From Methanobrevibacter sp. (GTDB lineage Archaea; Methanobacteriota; Methanobacteria; Methanobacteriales; Methanobacteriaceae): a stretch of 64,000 bases of DNA. Shown in pieces: positions 26,129 through 35,257 of the stretch; the first letter of the stretch is position 1; the number at the start of each line of letters is the position of its first letter. Made by a program: the position numbers and the translations under genes. The notes below the pieces were generated by a model that saw only the letters and a program-made list of their open reading frames with translations, was not told the DNA's origin and did no database searches. Location: positions 1 through 64,000 of the forward strand of contig JAFRFB010000033.1 in NCBI GenBank assembly GCA_017434555.1, written 5' to 3'.

Positions 26129-26731
26129 TTACTCCTTTTCAAAAACAATGAAGTAATGTGATTTGCCTTCAGGAATATCTTCTCCAATTTCTTCATTTAA
26201 GTAAGTCATTTTAAGACTATGTTTTGAAAAAGCCTCTTCCAATTCTTCAGGAGAGCTTCTTACCTGTGTTGGAGGTCCTTTAGGAACGTCCCATTTTTTA
26301 TAATCCATTATGGCAATTCTGCCATCATTTTTAATCAAACGGGCAAATTCACTTATTGCTTCATCAACTTTTCTTGAAGCAGTAAATCCGTGGAATACAT
26401 TTACCATCAAAATTACGTCCAAGGTCCCATCTTCAATTTCATCAATACCTTGAGTAATATCTGCTTCAATATTAATTAAATTATCTACATTGTTTTCTAA
26501 TTTATATTTTTCCATATCTTCAATTGATGCATCATAGATATCAACAGCATAAACTTTTCCGGAATCAATATACTCATCCAAAAGTTTTATAGCAATATGT
26601 CCGTCACCACATCCGGCATCCATAATTATCTCTGGGCCTTTTAAGTTTAATTCATCGATTATTTCATTTGAATCCAGGAAAAATTCGCTGGAAAATCCAT
26701 GTGCTCTATGTCCATTTGCGGGCATCATCAT
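26129..26731 (-). CDS. Class I SAM-dependent methyltransferase (UbiE/Methyltransf_25 type)
   Basis: 200 residues. Motif I IIMDAGCGDGHIAIKLL (about 35-51), motif II YAVDIYDASIEDM, and DVILMVNVFHGF then IAIMDYKKWDVPKGPP. The MVNVFHGF post-motif resembles small-molecule or quinone-type methylases; substrate unknown. Three tandem ATGs start it; GGTGATAAT precedes the first. First gene of the operon with tarI and tarJ homologues (6-nt gap), so it might modify the same surface glycan. A TATA element (TTATATACT) lies near 26765. Confidence 0.78.
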   Translation of the reverse strand: MMMPANGHRAHGFSSEFFLDSNEIIDELNLKGPEIIMDAGCGDGHIAIKLLDEYIDSGKVYAVDIYDASIEDMEKYKLENNVDNLINIEADITQGIDEIEDGTLDVILMVNVFHGFTASRKVDEAISEFARLIKNDGRIAIMDYKKWDVPKGPPTQVRSSPEELEEAFSKHSLKMTYLNEEIGEDIPEGKSHYFIVFEKE

Positions 26732-27011
26732 ATTATCACCAATATTAATTCTTTTAAAAATAGTATATAATATTAAGTGAAAAACATTTCATTTCGATGA
26801 ATTGGTGAATAATTATTAAAACATCTACATTACACCATGAAAGATTTAAAAATTATGAAAAGTGATTGTTAAAACTGAAAAAACAATTAATTAAAATGAC
26901 AGTTGGCTGGTGATGAGAGCAAATAGTTACATTATAATTTAATTAAACTATGTGAAAAAATATGTTTGGTTATGGTTAAAATGAATTAAAAAAAAGTAGT
27001 GTTAAGAGGAC

Positions 27012-27116
27012 TTATTTTTTCCAAGTTTGTTTAACTCCTCTTCCTCTTTTACTACCAGGTTTGGTATAACTTCTTTTTTGTCTGGTTCTCCTGTTAGTAC
27101 CTTTAACTTTTGCCAT
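27012..27116 (-). CDS. Very small basic protein (34 residues), unknown
   Basis: Reading leftward from the ATG at 27116: MAKVKGTNRRTRQKRSYTKP, then GSKRGRGVKQTWKK and stop. Nearly half the residues are Lys or Arg, and it carries one of the strongest ribosome sites in the window, AAAGGAGGG, 6-7 nt upstream of the ATG. This suggests an RNA-binding or ribosome-associated protein. No membership in eL41 or S30e is apparent from sequence. The 280-nt region downstream (26732-27011) contains only the promoter of the methyltransferase gene and no other feature. Confidence 0.7.
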   Translation of the reverse strand: MAKVKGTNRRTRQKRSYTKPGSKRGRGVKQTWKK

Positions 27117-27202
27117 ATCTTACCCTCCTTTAAATTTTTAATAACAACATCAGAATTATGTTAATATAAAAATATATGTTTTTAAAGTATTTATATCTTT
27201 TC

Positions 27203-28426
27203 TTATGTAGTGTATTCTGCATTGATTTTTACATAATCATAAGTTAAATCACAACCCCATGCAGTGGCCTCACCATCACCTAAAAACATATTGATATTAA
27301 CAGCAATGTTTTTAGATTGCATTATTTTTTCTGCACGCTCCAGATATGGAGTGTTTTCAAAAGCAAGAATTTCACCTTTGCGCACAAGATCCACTTCATC
27401 ATCTTCATCAGCTATTGCAATAGTGACAACGTTTTGATCAAGTTCACATCCAGAATAACCGATGGCTGAAACAATTCTTCCCCAATTTGGATCTCCTCCA
27501 AAAACAGCTGACTTGAATAACGGGGATGTTACAATAGCTTTTGCAGCGAGTTTTGCATCTTCAAATGATTCTGCACCACAGACATTGGCCTCGATGAATT
27601 TTGAAGCTCCTTCACCGTCACGAGCCATTTTTTTGGCTAGATTAATGCAGAGATGATTTAAGCCTTCCTGGAAATTGGAATCGATTTCACCATCCTTTTC
27701 AACATTAACTCCTGATGCACCGTTTGCCATCAAAAGACAGGTGTCATTGGTACTTTCATCACCGTCTACGACAATCATGTTAAAACTTAAATCAGCAGCT
27801 TTTTTTACTGCTTGTTTAATAGCTTTTTGAGAAATTTCTGCATCAGTTACAATAAATGACAGCATTGTAGCCATATTCGGAGCAATCATACCGCTTCCTT
27901 TAGTAATTCCTGCAATTTTGACAACTTCACCTGAAGTTAACGTGACTTCAACCGCTTCCTCTTTAGGGAAAGTGTCTGTTGTCATTATTGCCTTTGCAGC
28001 AGCCAGTGAATTTTCAGCATCAGACCCTAATTTAGAAATAGATTCATAGGCAACCTTGGATATTATGTCCATAGGCATTTCACGGCCAATAACACCTGTT
28101 GAGCAGATTGCAATTTCTGAAGCAGGTATTTTTAAATCCTTTGAAACCAAGTTAACTAACTCTTCACAGTCTTCAATTCCTTTCTGGCCGGTGAAACAGT
28201 TTGCATTACCACTGTTTACAACAACAGCAGAAACAATACCATTTTTAACAACATTTTTTGTATATCTTACTGATGCTGCAACAACTTTGTTAGTTGTAAA
28301 AACTGCTGAAGCAGTGCTGTTTGGTGCTAAAATTACGCTAACACCGTATTTTCCTTCACGTGCTCCAGATACCTTAACATTTTCTAGGATGGAAAATCCA
28401 CCATCCACTTCACGAATAAATTCCAT
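27203..28426 (-). CDS. argJ: Bifunctional ornithine acetyltransferase / N-acetylglutamate synthase
   Basis: 407 residues. Ntn-type fold with self-cleavage at the conserved Ala-Thr in GSGMIAPNMATMLSFIVTDA; also CSTGVIGREMPM, DGDESTNDTC, and the C-terminal AWGCDLTYDYVKINA. ArgJ moves the acetyl group from ornithine to glutamate, recycling it in arginine synthesis with ArgB. The start is preceded by a GTGATAATATG junction. Intact with family-typical length. Confidence 0.96.
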   Translation of the reverse strand: MEFIREVDGGFSILENVKVSGAREGKYGVSVILAPNSTASAVFTTNKVVAASVRYTKNVVKNGIVSAVVVNSGNANCFTGQKGIEDCEELVNLVSKDLKIPASEIAICSTGVIGREMPMDIISKVAYESISKLGSDAENSLAAAKAIMTTDTFPKEEAVEVTLTSGEVVKIAGITKGSGMIAPNMATMLSFIVTDAEISQKAIKQAVKKAADLSFNMIVVDGDESTNDTCLLMANGASGVNVEKDGEIDSNFQEGLNHLCINLAKKMARDGEGASKFIEANVCGAESFEDAKLAAKAIVTSPLFKSAVFGGDPNWGRIVSAIGYSGCELDQNVVTIAIADEDDEVDLVRKGEILAFENTPYLERAEKIMQSKNIAVNINMFLGDGEATAWGCDLTYDYVKINAEYTT

Positions 28427-28440
28427 ATTATCACAAAAAA

Positions 28441-28710
28441 TTAATCTCTTTTAACCTGTTGATTTGTATAATTTTCATTATAATCAACCATATCTGCTTC
28501 ATAATCAAACTCTACAGATTGCTTATTACTAAGATTTGAAGTCATCTCAACAGTCACATTTTCAACATGAGTAGTATTATTAGTATTATCAGCGGTTGCA
28601 TTATCCTGCTGGCTCATGCTGACTGAAATTCCTATAGCTGAACCAACAACAAATGCAATTAAAGCCAGTATCATTATTAAAGCTATTTTTCCTTCGTTTC
28701 TTCGTGTCAC
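28441..28710 (-). CDS. Small single-pass membrane protein, unknown
   Basis: 89 residues: short basic N-terminus MTRRNEG, one membrane helix (about 8-30), then an outer Asn/Thr/Asp-rich domain with several N-x-T or N-x-S sequons. No motif. It sits downstream of the cyclase-like gene on the same strand. Orientation (N-terminus in) inferred from the positive charges. Confidence 0.6.
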   Translation of the reverse strand: MTRRNEGKIALIMILALIAFVVGSAIGISVSMSQQDNATADNTNNTTHVENVTVEMTSNLSNKQSVEFDYEADMVDYNENYTNQQVKRD

Positions 28711-28737
28711 TGTTATTCCCTTTTTATTTTTGTAAAT

Positions 28738-29940
28738 TTAAGCAATAAAAGCATATATTACTGCAATAATGATTGTTATGAAACTGAATGCTCCCAATCC
28801 AAGTACACATAGCAGATATGTGATTATAAATACGAAAGCGAAAACACCGATTAGTTTTTGTTTTTCATTTTCAAATAAATTAATCAGAGTTCTTGTAAAC
28901 TCTGAAGGTACATTATATGCATATAATCCGTTGGCAAGTTCAAAAACCACTAATGACAGCGGAGATGTAGATTCCAAACTATCTACCAGTTGTGCTCTCT
29001 CACCTGCTTCCCTTCGGCTTCTTCCAACACCTGCCCTGATTTTTGCATCATTGTCAAGTGCAAACCATGCGGCATCCAAACCTGCACGGATAGCCAAGTC
29101 TTTGGATGGGAAACTTGCAATAAAATCATCTCCACCTTCACGGTATCCTTCAAGCTGTCCTCCGCATTCGGTTTCAATGAAATATTTGATATTTGTCATC
29201 AAATCAACCAGCTGGTTCTTACCATGCTTACTGGTGTATGATGTTGAGTCAATCAAATCAACGAATAAATAATTTTTAAACTCAGTAGGCCTTGACTGTG
29301 CCAATTTGAATGGACCGTCAAAGACAAGAGCAAATTCACCGCCGAGTTTTGTAAATGCGACACCAGGGAAATTTCCCAGGTTTTGTCTGTAATTAATTGA
29401 TCTTTCAATTGATGCTGCACCGGTCATTCCCACAGCAGACATCACTTCAATACCCCTTTCAAGACCTATTCCAATAAGTTCAATAGCTACCCTGATTGCA
29501 TCGTTTTTACTGAGCATCTTTGCAACCAGTTCAGTGGAGCTTTTTTCGACAATTTCTCCTTTTTCATTTTCAATAATCTTAACAAATATATTAATTAAAT
29601 TAGATGGATTTGGAAGTTCAACGTAAAAATAACGGTCACTACCCATTACGATATTACTTACAAGAGCATATTCTTCGATTTTGTTTTCCGCAGGTTTGAT
29701 TTCATAGAAATTATATTCCCTAGGAATATTTTCAGCACCAATATCCCTTATAAGATTAGATTCAATACTGTTGGAACTTATTTCTGCTTTTTGCAGTTCA
29801 AACAGAATAGTTTGAGTATAATTAAATAATTCCACATATTCATTCTGCATTGAATCTGTGGGGAAAAATTTAGTCCCTACGCTGATAGGTGTGAGACCTG
29901 TGGTTAGCTTAATTATAGCTTTAGATAAGCTATTAACCAT
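28738..29940 (-). CDS. Membrane protein with class III nucleotidyl cyclase-like domain
   Basis: 400 residues. Region about 220-290 matches the class III cyclase catalytic core: KNYLFVDLIDSTSYTSKHG (first metal Asp) and GGQLEGYREGGDDFIASF (second metal Asp). GGDD also resembles GGDEF. The adenine-selecting Lys is not evident and the transition-state Asn-Arg pair is unclear, so activity is uncertain. Two hydrophobic helices at the C-terminus (about 357-400) anchor it. It overlaps the NYN ribonuclease gene by 8 bases and is two genes from a CpdA-like phosphoesterase. Nucleotide-signalling role inferred. Confidence 0.6.
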   Translation of the reverse strand: MVNSLSKAIIKLTTGLTPISVGTKFFPTDSMQNEYVELFNYTQTILFELQKAEISSNSIESNLIRDIGAENIPREYNFYEIKPAENKIEEYALVSNIVMGSDRYFYVELPNPSNLINIFVKIIENEKGEIVEKSSTELVAKMLSKNDAIRVAIELIGIGLERGIEVMSAVGMTGAASIERSINYRQNLGNFPGVAFTKLGGEFALVFDGPFKLAQSRPTEFKNYLFVDLIDSTSYTSKHGKNQLVDLMTNIKYFIETECGGQLEGYREGGDDFIASFPSKDLAIRAGLDAAWFALDNDAKIRAGVGRSRREAGERAQLVDSLESTSPLSLVVFELANGLYAYNVPSEFTRTLINLFENEKQKLIGVFAFVFIITYLLCVLGLGAFSFITIIIAVIYAFIA

Positions 29941-30958
29941 CTAATTTTCCTCCTTTCTCTAATTCGATTTCGAATTCACCAGGACGTTCTAACAGCATGT
30001 CCGGTTTTACGGAAACGAAAGGAAACTTCCATGACCCAAGTCTGCCCGCAATGGTACTGGCAATATTTCTTGAATTTTTCTTGATGAAAACCTCATCATG
30101 AGTGCTTACACGAACAAGCACGTTGTACGGTGCGGTTTCGGTAACCTCATCAGCCAACATAATGTTCAATTCAAAAGTACCTGGTTTGGTGAACAAATCA
30201 TTACGTACAGCAATTAACGGTTTTTTCTCAAGACCTAACCTGTCTGCTACAGTTACTGAAATATTACCCGCATTTTTAACAGCCAATTTATAGTCTTTAG
30301 GATGGACAAGTACGAAAATAACATAAGGAGCAGCTATTTCAACATCGTCAACCATATCGACAATCTTATTGAACATAGGTATTTTTGAGAAGATATTTTC
30401 TACCTTGGAATTGATATTGTTCTCATCGTCGATACGGATAATAGCCTGTTTTGCAATGTTTAAAGGAGAGATTTCCAATCCTTCCTTACCTGTGTATACT
30501 TCCCATTTCTTGAAGTTCAACTGTTTAATGATTTCATCGGAAATCTTTTGCAGGATATTCTTGTCATGTTTTGGTTTTTTTGGTCTTCCAAAGGTCAATC
30601 TATTGTCTTTTATAACAAATGGAATCCTGAATGAATTAATGTTTTTAAATTCAGCAGCATAATCTCTGAATTTATCATTTGATAAAATCTTTGCTTTTTC
30701 ACTGTAAGCAATTTCTAAAATAAAATGATCAGCATCATTGCCTGCCGGAACTTCCTCTACATTATCACTTTCCAGCAGTTTTAAAAATGCATCCTTATCA
30801 TCTATTTCATGACGAAGTGATGCATCAGCTATAATAACGAACTCATCTTCACTTTCCTCTAATGCCTTAACAGCAGCTAAAATATTAATCATTTGAGGCT
30901 GTGAGTTTTCATTTTTTACATTATGTGCAACATTAGAAGCATCTACAACGACTTTCAT
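29933..30958 (-). CDS. NYN/Zc3h12a-like ribonuclease domain protein with duplicated C-terminal module
   Basis: 341 residues. The N-terminal 115 residues show a PIN-like nuclease core: VVVDASNVAHN, VIIADASLRHEIDD, and PAGNDADHFILEIAY with AKILSNDKFRDY, giving the acidic cluster of Zc3h12a/NYN RNases. The C-terminal half contains two related stretches of about 65 residues (about 200-265 and 270-335) sharing DRLG/GRLG, a basic FVS/IAVR strand and PGxFE. Known family proteins cleave RNA; this target is unknown. ATG is 8 bases before the end of the cyclase-like gene. Good GGTGATAT site. Confidence 0.75.
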   Translation of the reverse strand: MKVVVDASNVAHNVKNENSQPQMINILAAVKALEESEDEFVIIADASLRHEIDDKDAFLKLLESDNVEEVPAGNDADHFILEIAYSEKAKILSNDKFRDYAAEFKNINSFRIPFVIKDNRLTFGRPKKPKHDKNILQKISDEIIKQLNFKKWEVYTGKEGLEISPLNIAKQAIIRIDDENNINSKVENIFSKIPMFNKIVDMVDDVEIAAPYVIFVLVHPKDYKLAVKNAGNISVTVADRLGLEKKPLIAVRNDLFTKPGTFELNIMLADEVTETAPYNVLVRVSTHDEVFIKKNSRNIASTIAGRLGSWKFPFVSVKPDMLLERPGEFEIELEKGGKLDG

Positions 30959-31011
30959 AATATCACCAATCTAATTAAATAATTTATTATATATTAACTT
31001 TACTAATATAT

Positions 31012-31752
31012 TTAATGTTTTCTTTGAAATTTACCAAATAGGAATTTTTCTCCACCGACATTATTCAAAAATATCTCAATCGTGTCCTCATCAATAATAT
31101 AAACATTATATGAATTGCCTATTTTGCCTCTCAACTTATTTGAACAGAGAGACCCTGCATTGACAACAACGGTTTCATTGATTTTCCAAACGTGAGGAAC
31201 ATGCTTATGTCCGCATAAAATCAAATCAACTTCATGCGTTGTTAAAATCTTTAGGATTTCACCTGCATCTGATAAAATATTGCGTTCACGTCCGGTATCC
31301 GGTATTGGAATAACATGATGGTGAAGCGCAACGATTGAAGAGAGGTCATTGATTACGCACTGATCCAGCTGATGTTCCATCCACATACGCTGAGGCTTGC
31401 CGACATGCCCCCAATCCTCATCAGGAGAACTGCTGTCAAGACCAATTACTGTGAAATCATTTTCTTTGGTTAATTTCCAGCTGTTTTCACCGATTAACTC
31501 TTCAAAGCTTTGATGGCCTAAATTACGTGCATCATGGTTTCCCGGAACTGCAAACAACGGAGCTTCAAACATGTCCAGGTATTTTACAGCCTGCTGAAAT
31601 TCCCTGTAATAACCGTCATTTGTTAAATCACCGGTTAAAATAATCATGTCCGGCTTTAAATTATTGATTTCAGCCACAGCTTCCATAAAAACCTCTTCAT
31701 CAAAAGCTGTGTCACTTATATGTAAATCTGAGATATGAGCAATGATTGTCAT
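31012..31752 (-). CDS. Calcineurin-like metallophosphoesterase (Icc/CpdA type)
   Basis: 246 residues with all five metal-binding blocks: AHISDLHISD, ILTGDLTNDG, AVPGNHDAR, ALHHHVIP and CGHKHVPH, each in order. The family includes cyclic-nucleotide phosphodiesterases such as CpdA and broader phosphoesterases. Located 53 nt upstream of the NYN gene on the same strand, so possibly linked to the cyclase-like protein; substrate unproved. Confidence 0.85.
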   Translation of the reverse strand: MTIIAHISDLHISDTAFDEEVFMEAVAEINNLKPDMIILTGDLTNDGYYREFQQAVKYLDMFEAPLFAVPGNHDARNLGHQSFEELIGENSWKLTKENDFTVIGLDSSSPDEDWGHVGKPQRMWMEHQLDQCVINDLSSIVALHHHVIPIPDTGRERNILSDAGEILKILTTHEVDLILCGHKHVPHVWKINETVVVNAGSLCSNKLRGKIGNSYNVYIIDEDTIEIFLNNVGGEKFLFGKFQRKH

Positions 31753-31758
31753 AATTAT

Positions 31759-32109
31759 CTATTGAGCCAATTTCATAATAGCTTCAGCAAGGTCTCCTTT
31801 ACATTCCTCTAAAGCTTGCCTTGCAACATCTTCAGAAACGTTAGCTTGATTAGCTACCATTTCAACGTCTTCATCAGGAATTTCAACTTCATAATCAAGC
31901 TCCACTTCACGAGCTTTACCTTCAACCTGATAAGTTTCCTGACCCATTACATTCATTAAACTTACGCTGGGATTATCAATGATTAATTCCTTATCTTCAA
32001 AACGGATAATGACTTCAGTAACGCCGTCAAGGTCTTCCATTTTCATACCCATTTTTTTCATCTGTCTTTCCATTTGCTTCATTTGCTTTTTATTCATACC
32101 AGGTATCAT
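31759..32109 (-). CDS. Nascent polypeptide-associated complex protein (archaeal NAC)
   Basis: 116 residues. NAC domain beginning MIPGMNKKQMKQMERQMKK (positively charged ribosome-binding start), VTEVIIRFEDKELIIDNPSV and YQVEGKA, then a C-terminal UBA helix EDVARQALEECKGDLAEAIMKLAQ. Archaeal NAC forms a homodimer at the ribosome exit tunnel. The phosphoesterase gene begins 6 nt downstream, so the two are probably cotranscribed. Confidence 0.95.
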   Translation of the reverse strand: MIPGMNKKQMKQMERQMKKMGMKMEDLDGVTEVIIRFEDKELIIDNPSVSLMNVMGQETYQVEGKAREVELDYEVEIPDEDVEMVANQANVSEDVARQALEECKGDLAEAIMKLAQ

Positions 32110-32211
32110 AATAATTTCCTCAAAAATTCATTCAATTATTTATAATTATATTATTTAATAGTATTAAAGTTTATGATGAAAAAATAAAAAATAAAAAAAT
32201 AAAGGCTTTAT

Positions 32212-33354
32212 TTAATCCGTAAAGCCATAATAGTCCACTTCAAATGTTTTAGCAACATCTTTCATGACTTCAGGAATATTTATGTGCTGTGGACATTCTT
32301 CGATACATGCCTCACATTCCGTACAGTCAGATGCAAGACCAACACCCGGAAGCTTGGAATAGTTAACATAAGCATTACCTACAGCAGTCCAATTACCCAA
32401 ATCCTGTATTTTTTCATTATTATACAAATCAAAGAGTTTTGGTATATTGATTTCTTCCGGACAAGCATCCAGGCAATATTTGCATTTGGTACATTCAACA
32501 GTAATATTGGAATTGATGATTTCTCTAACCTTATCAATGATTTCATATTCCTCATCATTCAAAGGAGTGAAATTATTAAAGTCATCTATATTTTCCTCAA
32601 GCTGTTTTAAACTGCTAGCTCCAGTCAAAATCATAGAAACATTATCCAAACTGGCAACAAACCTTAATGCCCATGAAACAATGGATGCATCAGGATTATA
32701 ATCTTTCATTAATTTTTCCGCTTCCGGAGGAATATCTGCTAAAAAACCACCTTTAAAAGGTTCCATTACCCATACAGGTTTCTTATGTTTGCATGCAACT
32801 TCATAACATTTTCTTGACTCAACACCCTCATTTTCCCAGTCGAGATAATTGATTTGAAGCAGAACAAATTCCATTTCAGGATGGAGCGTTAATATATTAT
32901 CCAAATATTCCGCATTAGCATGAGTAGATAAACCCAAATGCTTGATTTTACCTTCTGCTTTTTTCTCATTTGCAAAGGAAAAAGAATCAACATCCAAAAA
33001 ACCAGGTTCTGAAAAACCACTGACATTGTGCATCAAATAATAATCAAAGTAATCCACACCAGTACGTTTTAATTGCTCAGAAAATATTGGTTCAAGCTGA
33101 TCTTCGGAAGTTATTGAAAATAAAGGCAATTTATCTACAACAACATAAGAATCTCTAGGATATCTTTCAACAACAGCTTTTCTTAAAGCCACTTCACTAT
33201 TGCCCATATGATAAGGATATGCAGTATCAAAAAAGGTAAATCCATTTTCCATAAACAGATCTGCCATTTCATTTACCTGTTCAAAATCCACATCTTCTTC
33301 CTTATTTTCATCAAGAAGAGGTAATCTCATCATTCCAAACGCTAATTTTTTCAT
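32212..33354 (-). CDS. Aldo/keto reductase fused to 4Fe-4S ferredoxin domain (copy 1)
   Basis: 380 residues. TIM-barrel AKR: FAFGMMRLPL, TFFDTAYPYHMGNSE, VVDKLPL (Lys), LMHNVSGF. The C-terminus has two cysteine motifs, CTKCKYCLDACPEEI and CTECEACIEECPQHI, for 4Fe-4S clusters. Such fusions are oxidoreductases of unclear substrate in anaerobes. A paralogue of the same layout lies 39 nt upstream on the same strand (the pair is likely one operon). Confidence 0.88.
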   Translation of the reverse strand: MKKLAFGMMRLPLLDENKEEDVDFEQVNEMADLFMENGFTFFDTAYPYHMGNSEVALRKAVVERYPRDSYVVVDKLPLFSITSEDQLEPIFSEQLKRTGVDYFDYYLMHNVSGFSEPGFLDVDSFSFANEKKAEGKIKHLGLSTHANAEYLDNILTLHPEMEFVLLQINYLDWENEGVESRKCYEVACKHKKPVWVMEPFKGGFLADIPPEAEKLMKDYNPDASIVSWALRFVASLDNVSMILTGASSLKQLEENIDDFNNFTPLNDEEYEIIDKVREIINSNITVECTKCKYCLDACPEEINIPKLFDLYNNEKIQDLGNWTAVGNAYVNYSKLPGVGLASDCTECEACIEECPQHINIPEVMKDVAKTFEVDYYGFTD

Positions 33355-33393
33355 ATTAATCCCTCTTAATTATAATATTTCTTTTCACCAACA

Positions 33394-34536
33394 TTAATTA
33401 AACAAGTCCTGAGCATCCAGCATTATATCCACTATTTTAACATTGAACGGACATCTGTCTTCACATTCACCGCATGCTATACATTCGGTTGCATCATAAG
33501 CTAAATTATTGTAATGTTCCCTTACACTTTGGGGGACCTCATCATGAATAACCGCCAAATCATAGAGCTTTATAAGGCCTGCAACATCTATTCCCGAAGT
33601 ACATGGAGCACAGTGTCCGCAGTACATGCATTTTCCTTCAAATGAATGTCTAGGAGCATTAGCCAAAATGCTCTTATATTCTTTTTCATCATCTGAAGCG
33701 GATTCATATTCAAGTGCAGCGTCAAGTTCTTTCGTGTTGTTAATGCCAACGAAAATACTGGCTACTCCTTTTTGATCGAGAGCATAATGAATACATTGAA
33801 CAGGGGTTAATGCAACCCCAAATGGGGAATCATTTTCATCGAAGAGTCTTCCACTGGCATATCCTTTCATAACAGTTATCGGAGTGCCGTTTTCTTCACA
33901 TAGCTGATAAAGCTCTGCCCTTCTTGGATCCAAACCGGCCAGACCTTCGTAGTTATCATCATCACGATAGTCTTCTATATCATTAGTCGGCGGAAACATG
34001 TCATATGCAGGGTTGATACTGAACATGAGCAATTCGATTTCGGGATTTTTTGCAGCCAAAAGAGCAATGTCTGAATTGTGAGTACTCAAACCAATGTGCT
34101 TTATTGTTCCTGCATCTTTTAACTCACGGACATATTCAATGAACTCCCCGGACATTATTTCATCATAGTCTTCAAAAGTGTCAACGTAATGAATCATTCC
34201 AAAATCCAATGTTTCTATTTGAAATCTTTCCATGAAATCTTCAAAAGCCTCTTTTACCTTATTCATTTCACGTGTTCTTACATATTGATTGTTCTGCCAG
34301 GTGGAGCCGATATGTCCCTGAATAATCCATTTATCACGAGTATCCTTAATGGCTTTACCGAGATTTGTCCTGACTGTAGGCTCACTCATCCAGCAATCCA
34401 AAAAATTAATGCCGTTTTCCTCACAGTGCCTTACTATCTCTTCAACGTCTTGGTATGGCCTTTCAACATACCATTCGGCACCAAAAGCAATTTCACTTAC
34501 TTTTAATCCAGTATTTCCCAAAGTTCTGTATTCCAT
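33394..34536 (-). CDS. Aldo/keto reductase fused to 4Fe-4S ferredoxin domain (copy 2)
   Basis: 380 residues from MEYRTLGNTGLKVSE, the start supported by a GAGTGATAAT site; the frame continues 105 bases upstream without a site. Active-site Lys region and FGMIHYVDTFED are present, then CMYCGHCAPC and CIACGECEDRC cysteine motifs. Same architecture and length as the next gene, consistent with an old duplication. Divergent from the tag gene. Confidence 0.87.
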   Translation of the reverse strand: MEYRTLGNTGLKVSEIAFGAEWYVERPYQDVEEIVRHCEENGINFLDCWMSEPTVRTNLGKAIKDTRDKWIIQGHIGSTWQNNQYVRTREMNKVKEAFEDFMERFQIETLDFGMIHYVDTFEDYDEIMSGEFIEYVRELKDAGTIKHIGLSTHNSDIALLAAKNPEIELLMFSINPAYDMFPPTNDIEDYRDDDNYEGLAGLDPRRAELYQLCEENGTPITVMKGYASGRLFDENDSPFGVALTPVQCIHYALDQKGVASIFVGINNTKELDAALEYESASDDEKEYKSILANAPRHSFEGKCMYCGHCAPCTSGIDVAGLIKLYDLAVIHDEVPQSVREHYNNLAYDATECIACGECEDRCPFNVKIVDIMLDAQDLFN

Positions 34537-34591
34537 ATTATCACTCAAAAAACAGTAATAATATTTATGAAATTCATTAATATTAATCATT

Positions 34592-35131
34592 ATGACTAAA
34601 AAAAGATGCAGATGGGTAGAAGGAAAAGAAGAAATATACATTAAATATCATGACGAGGAATGGGGAGTTCCAAAATATGATGATGATATCCTCTTTGAAA
34701 TGCTAATTTTGGAAATGTTTCAGGCAGGTTTGTCCTGGATTACTATATTAAAGAAACGTGAAGCGTTTAAAAAGGCTTTTGATGATTTTAATATTGACAA
34801 AATAATGAAATACGACGAAAGTAAAGTAAATGAGCTTCTTGAAAATGAAGGCATAATCCGAAACAAACTCAAGATTAACGCAACAATCAACAATGCCAAA
34901 ATATTTAGAAAAATTCAAAAAGAATACGGCAGTTTTTCAGCATATATCTGGAGTTATACTGATGGTAAAATCATTAAAGCAGAATATAAGACCAAATCAG
35001 ACTTATCAGAAAAGATTTCAAAGGATTTGAAGGAAAAAGGAATGAAATTCGTAGGCCCGACAATAATATATTCATACATGGAATCGATTGGAATAATAGA
35101 CAATCACACACCAGACTGCTTTAAATATTAA
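34592..35131 (+). CDS. tag: DNA-3-methyladenine glycosylase I
   Basis: 179 residues. The zinc-snap ligands are visible at both ends: Cys6 in KKRCRWVEG, His near 20 in IKYHDEEWG, and NHTPDCFKY. Also the family signature QAGLSWITILKKREAF and GIIRNKLKI. Removes 3-methyladenine from alkylated DNA. Divergently transcribed from the AKR gene. Confidence 0.96.
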   Translation: MTKKRCRWVEGKEEIYIKYHDEEWGVPKYDDDILFEMLILEMFQAGLSWITILKKREAFKKAFDDFNIDKIMKYDESKVNELLENEGIIRNKLKINATINNAKIFRKIQKEYGSFSAYIWSYTDGKIIKAEYKTKSDLSEKISKDLKEKGMKFVGPTIIYSYMESIGIIDNHTPDCFKY

Positions 35132-35147
35132 AAAAACTCGTTTTTTA
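35129..35147 (+). terminator. Terminator after tag
   Basis: TAAAAAAACTCGTTTTTTA: an AAAAAAC/GTTTTTT hairpin just past the stop, with the T side acting as tract. Confidence 0.5.
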
Positions 35148-35257
35148 TATAGTTTAATAGTATACTAATCGAATAATATTTTATTTAAAGATTTGAAAAA
35201 AAAGACCAGAATTTGATAAAAATAGAAAAAAATTCCGCATATCCTTGAATAAGTCAA

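Noticed and set aside
26880-26960. Second C/D box sRNA (TGATGA near 26914)
   Set aside because: No CTGA at 12 nt, no second box C and no terminal stem.
28738-29940. Cas10-type palm protein
   Set aside because: No CRISPR neighbours and no HD, Zn or D4 domain; the metal motifs fit a class III cyclase or GGDEF relative instead.
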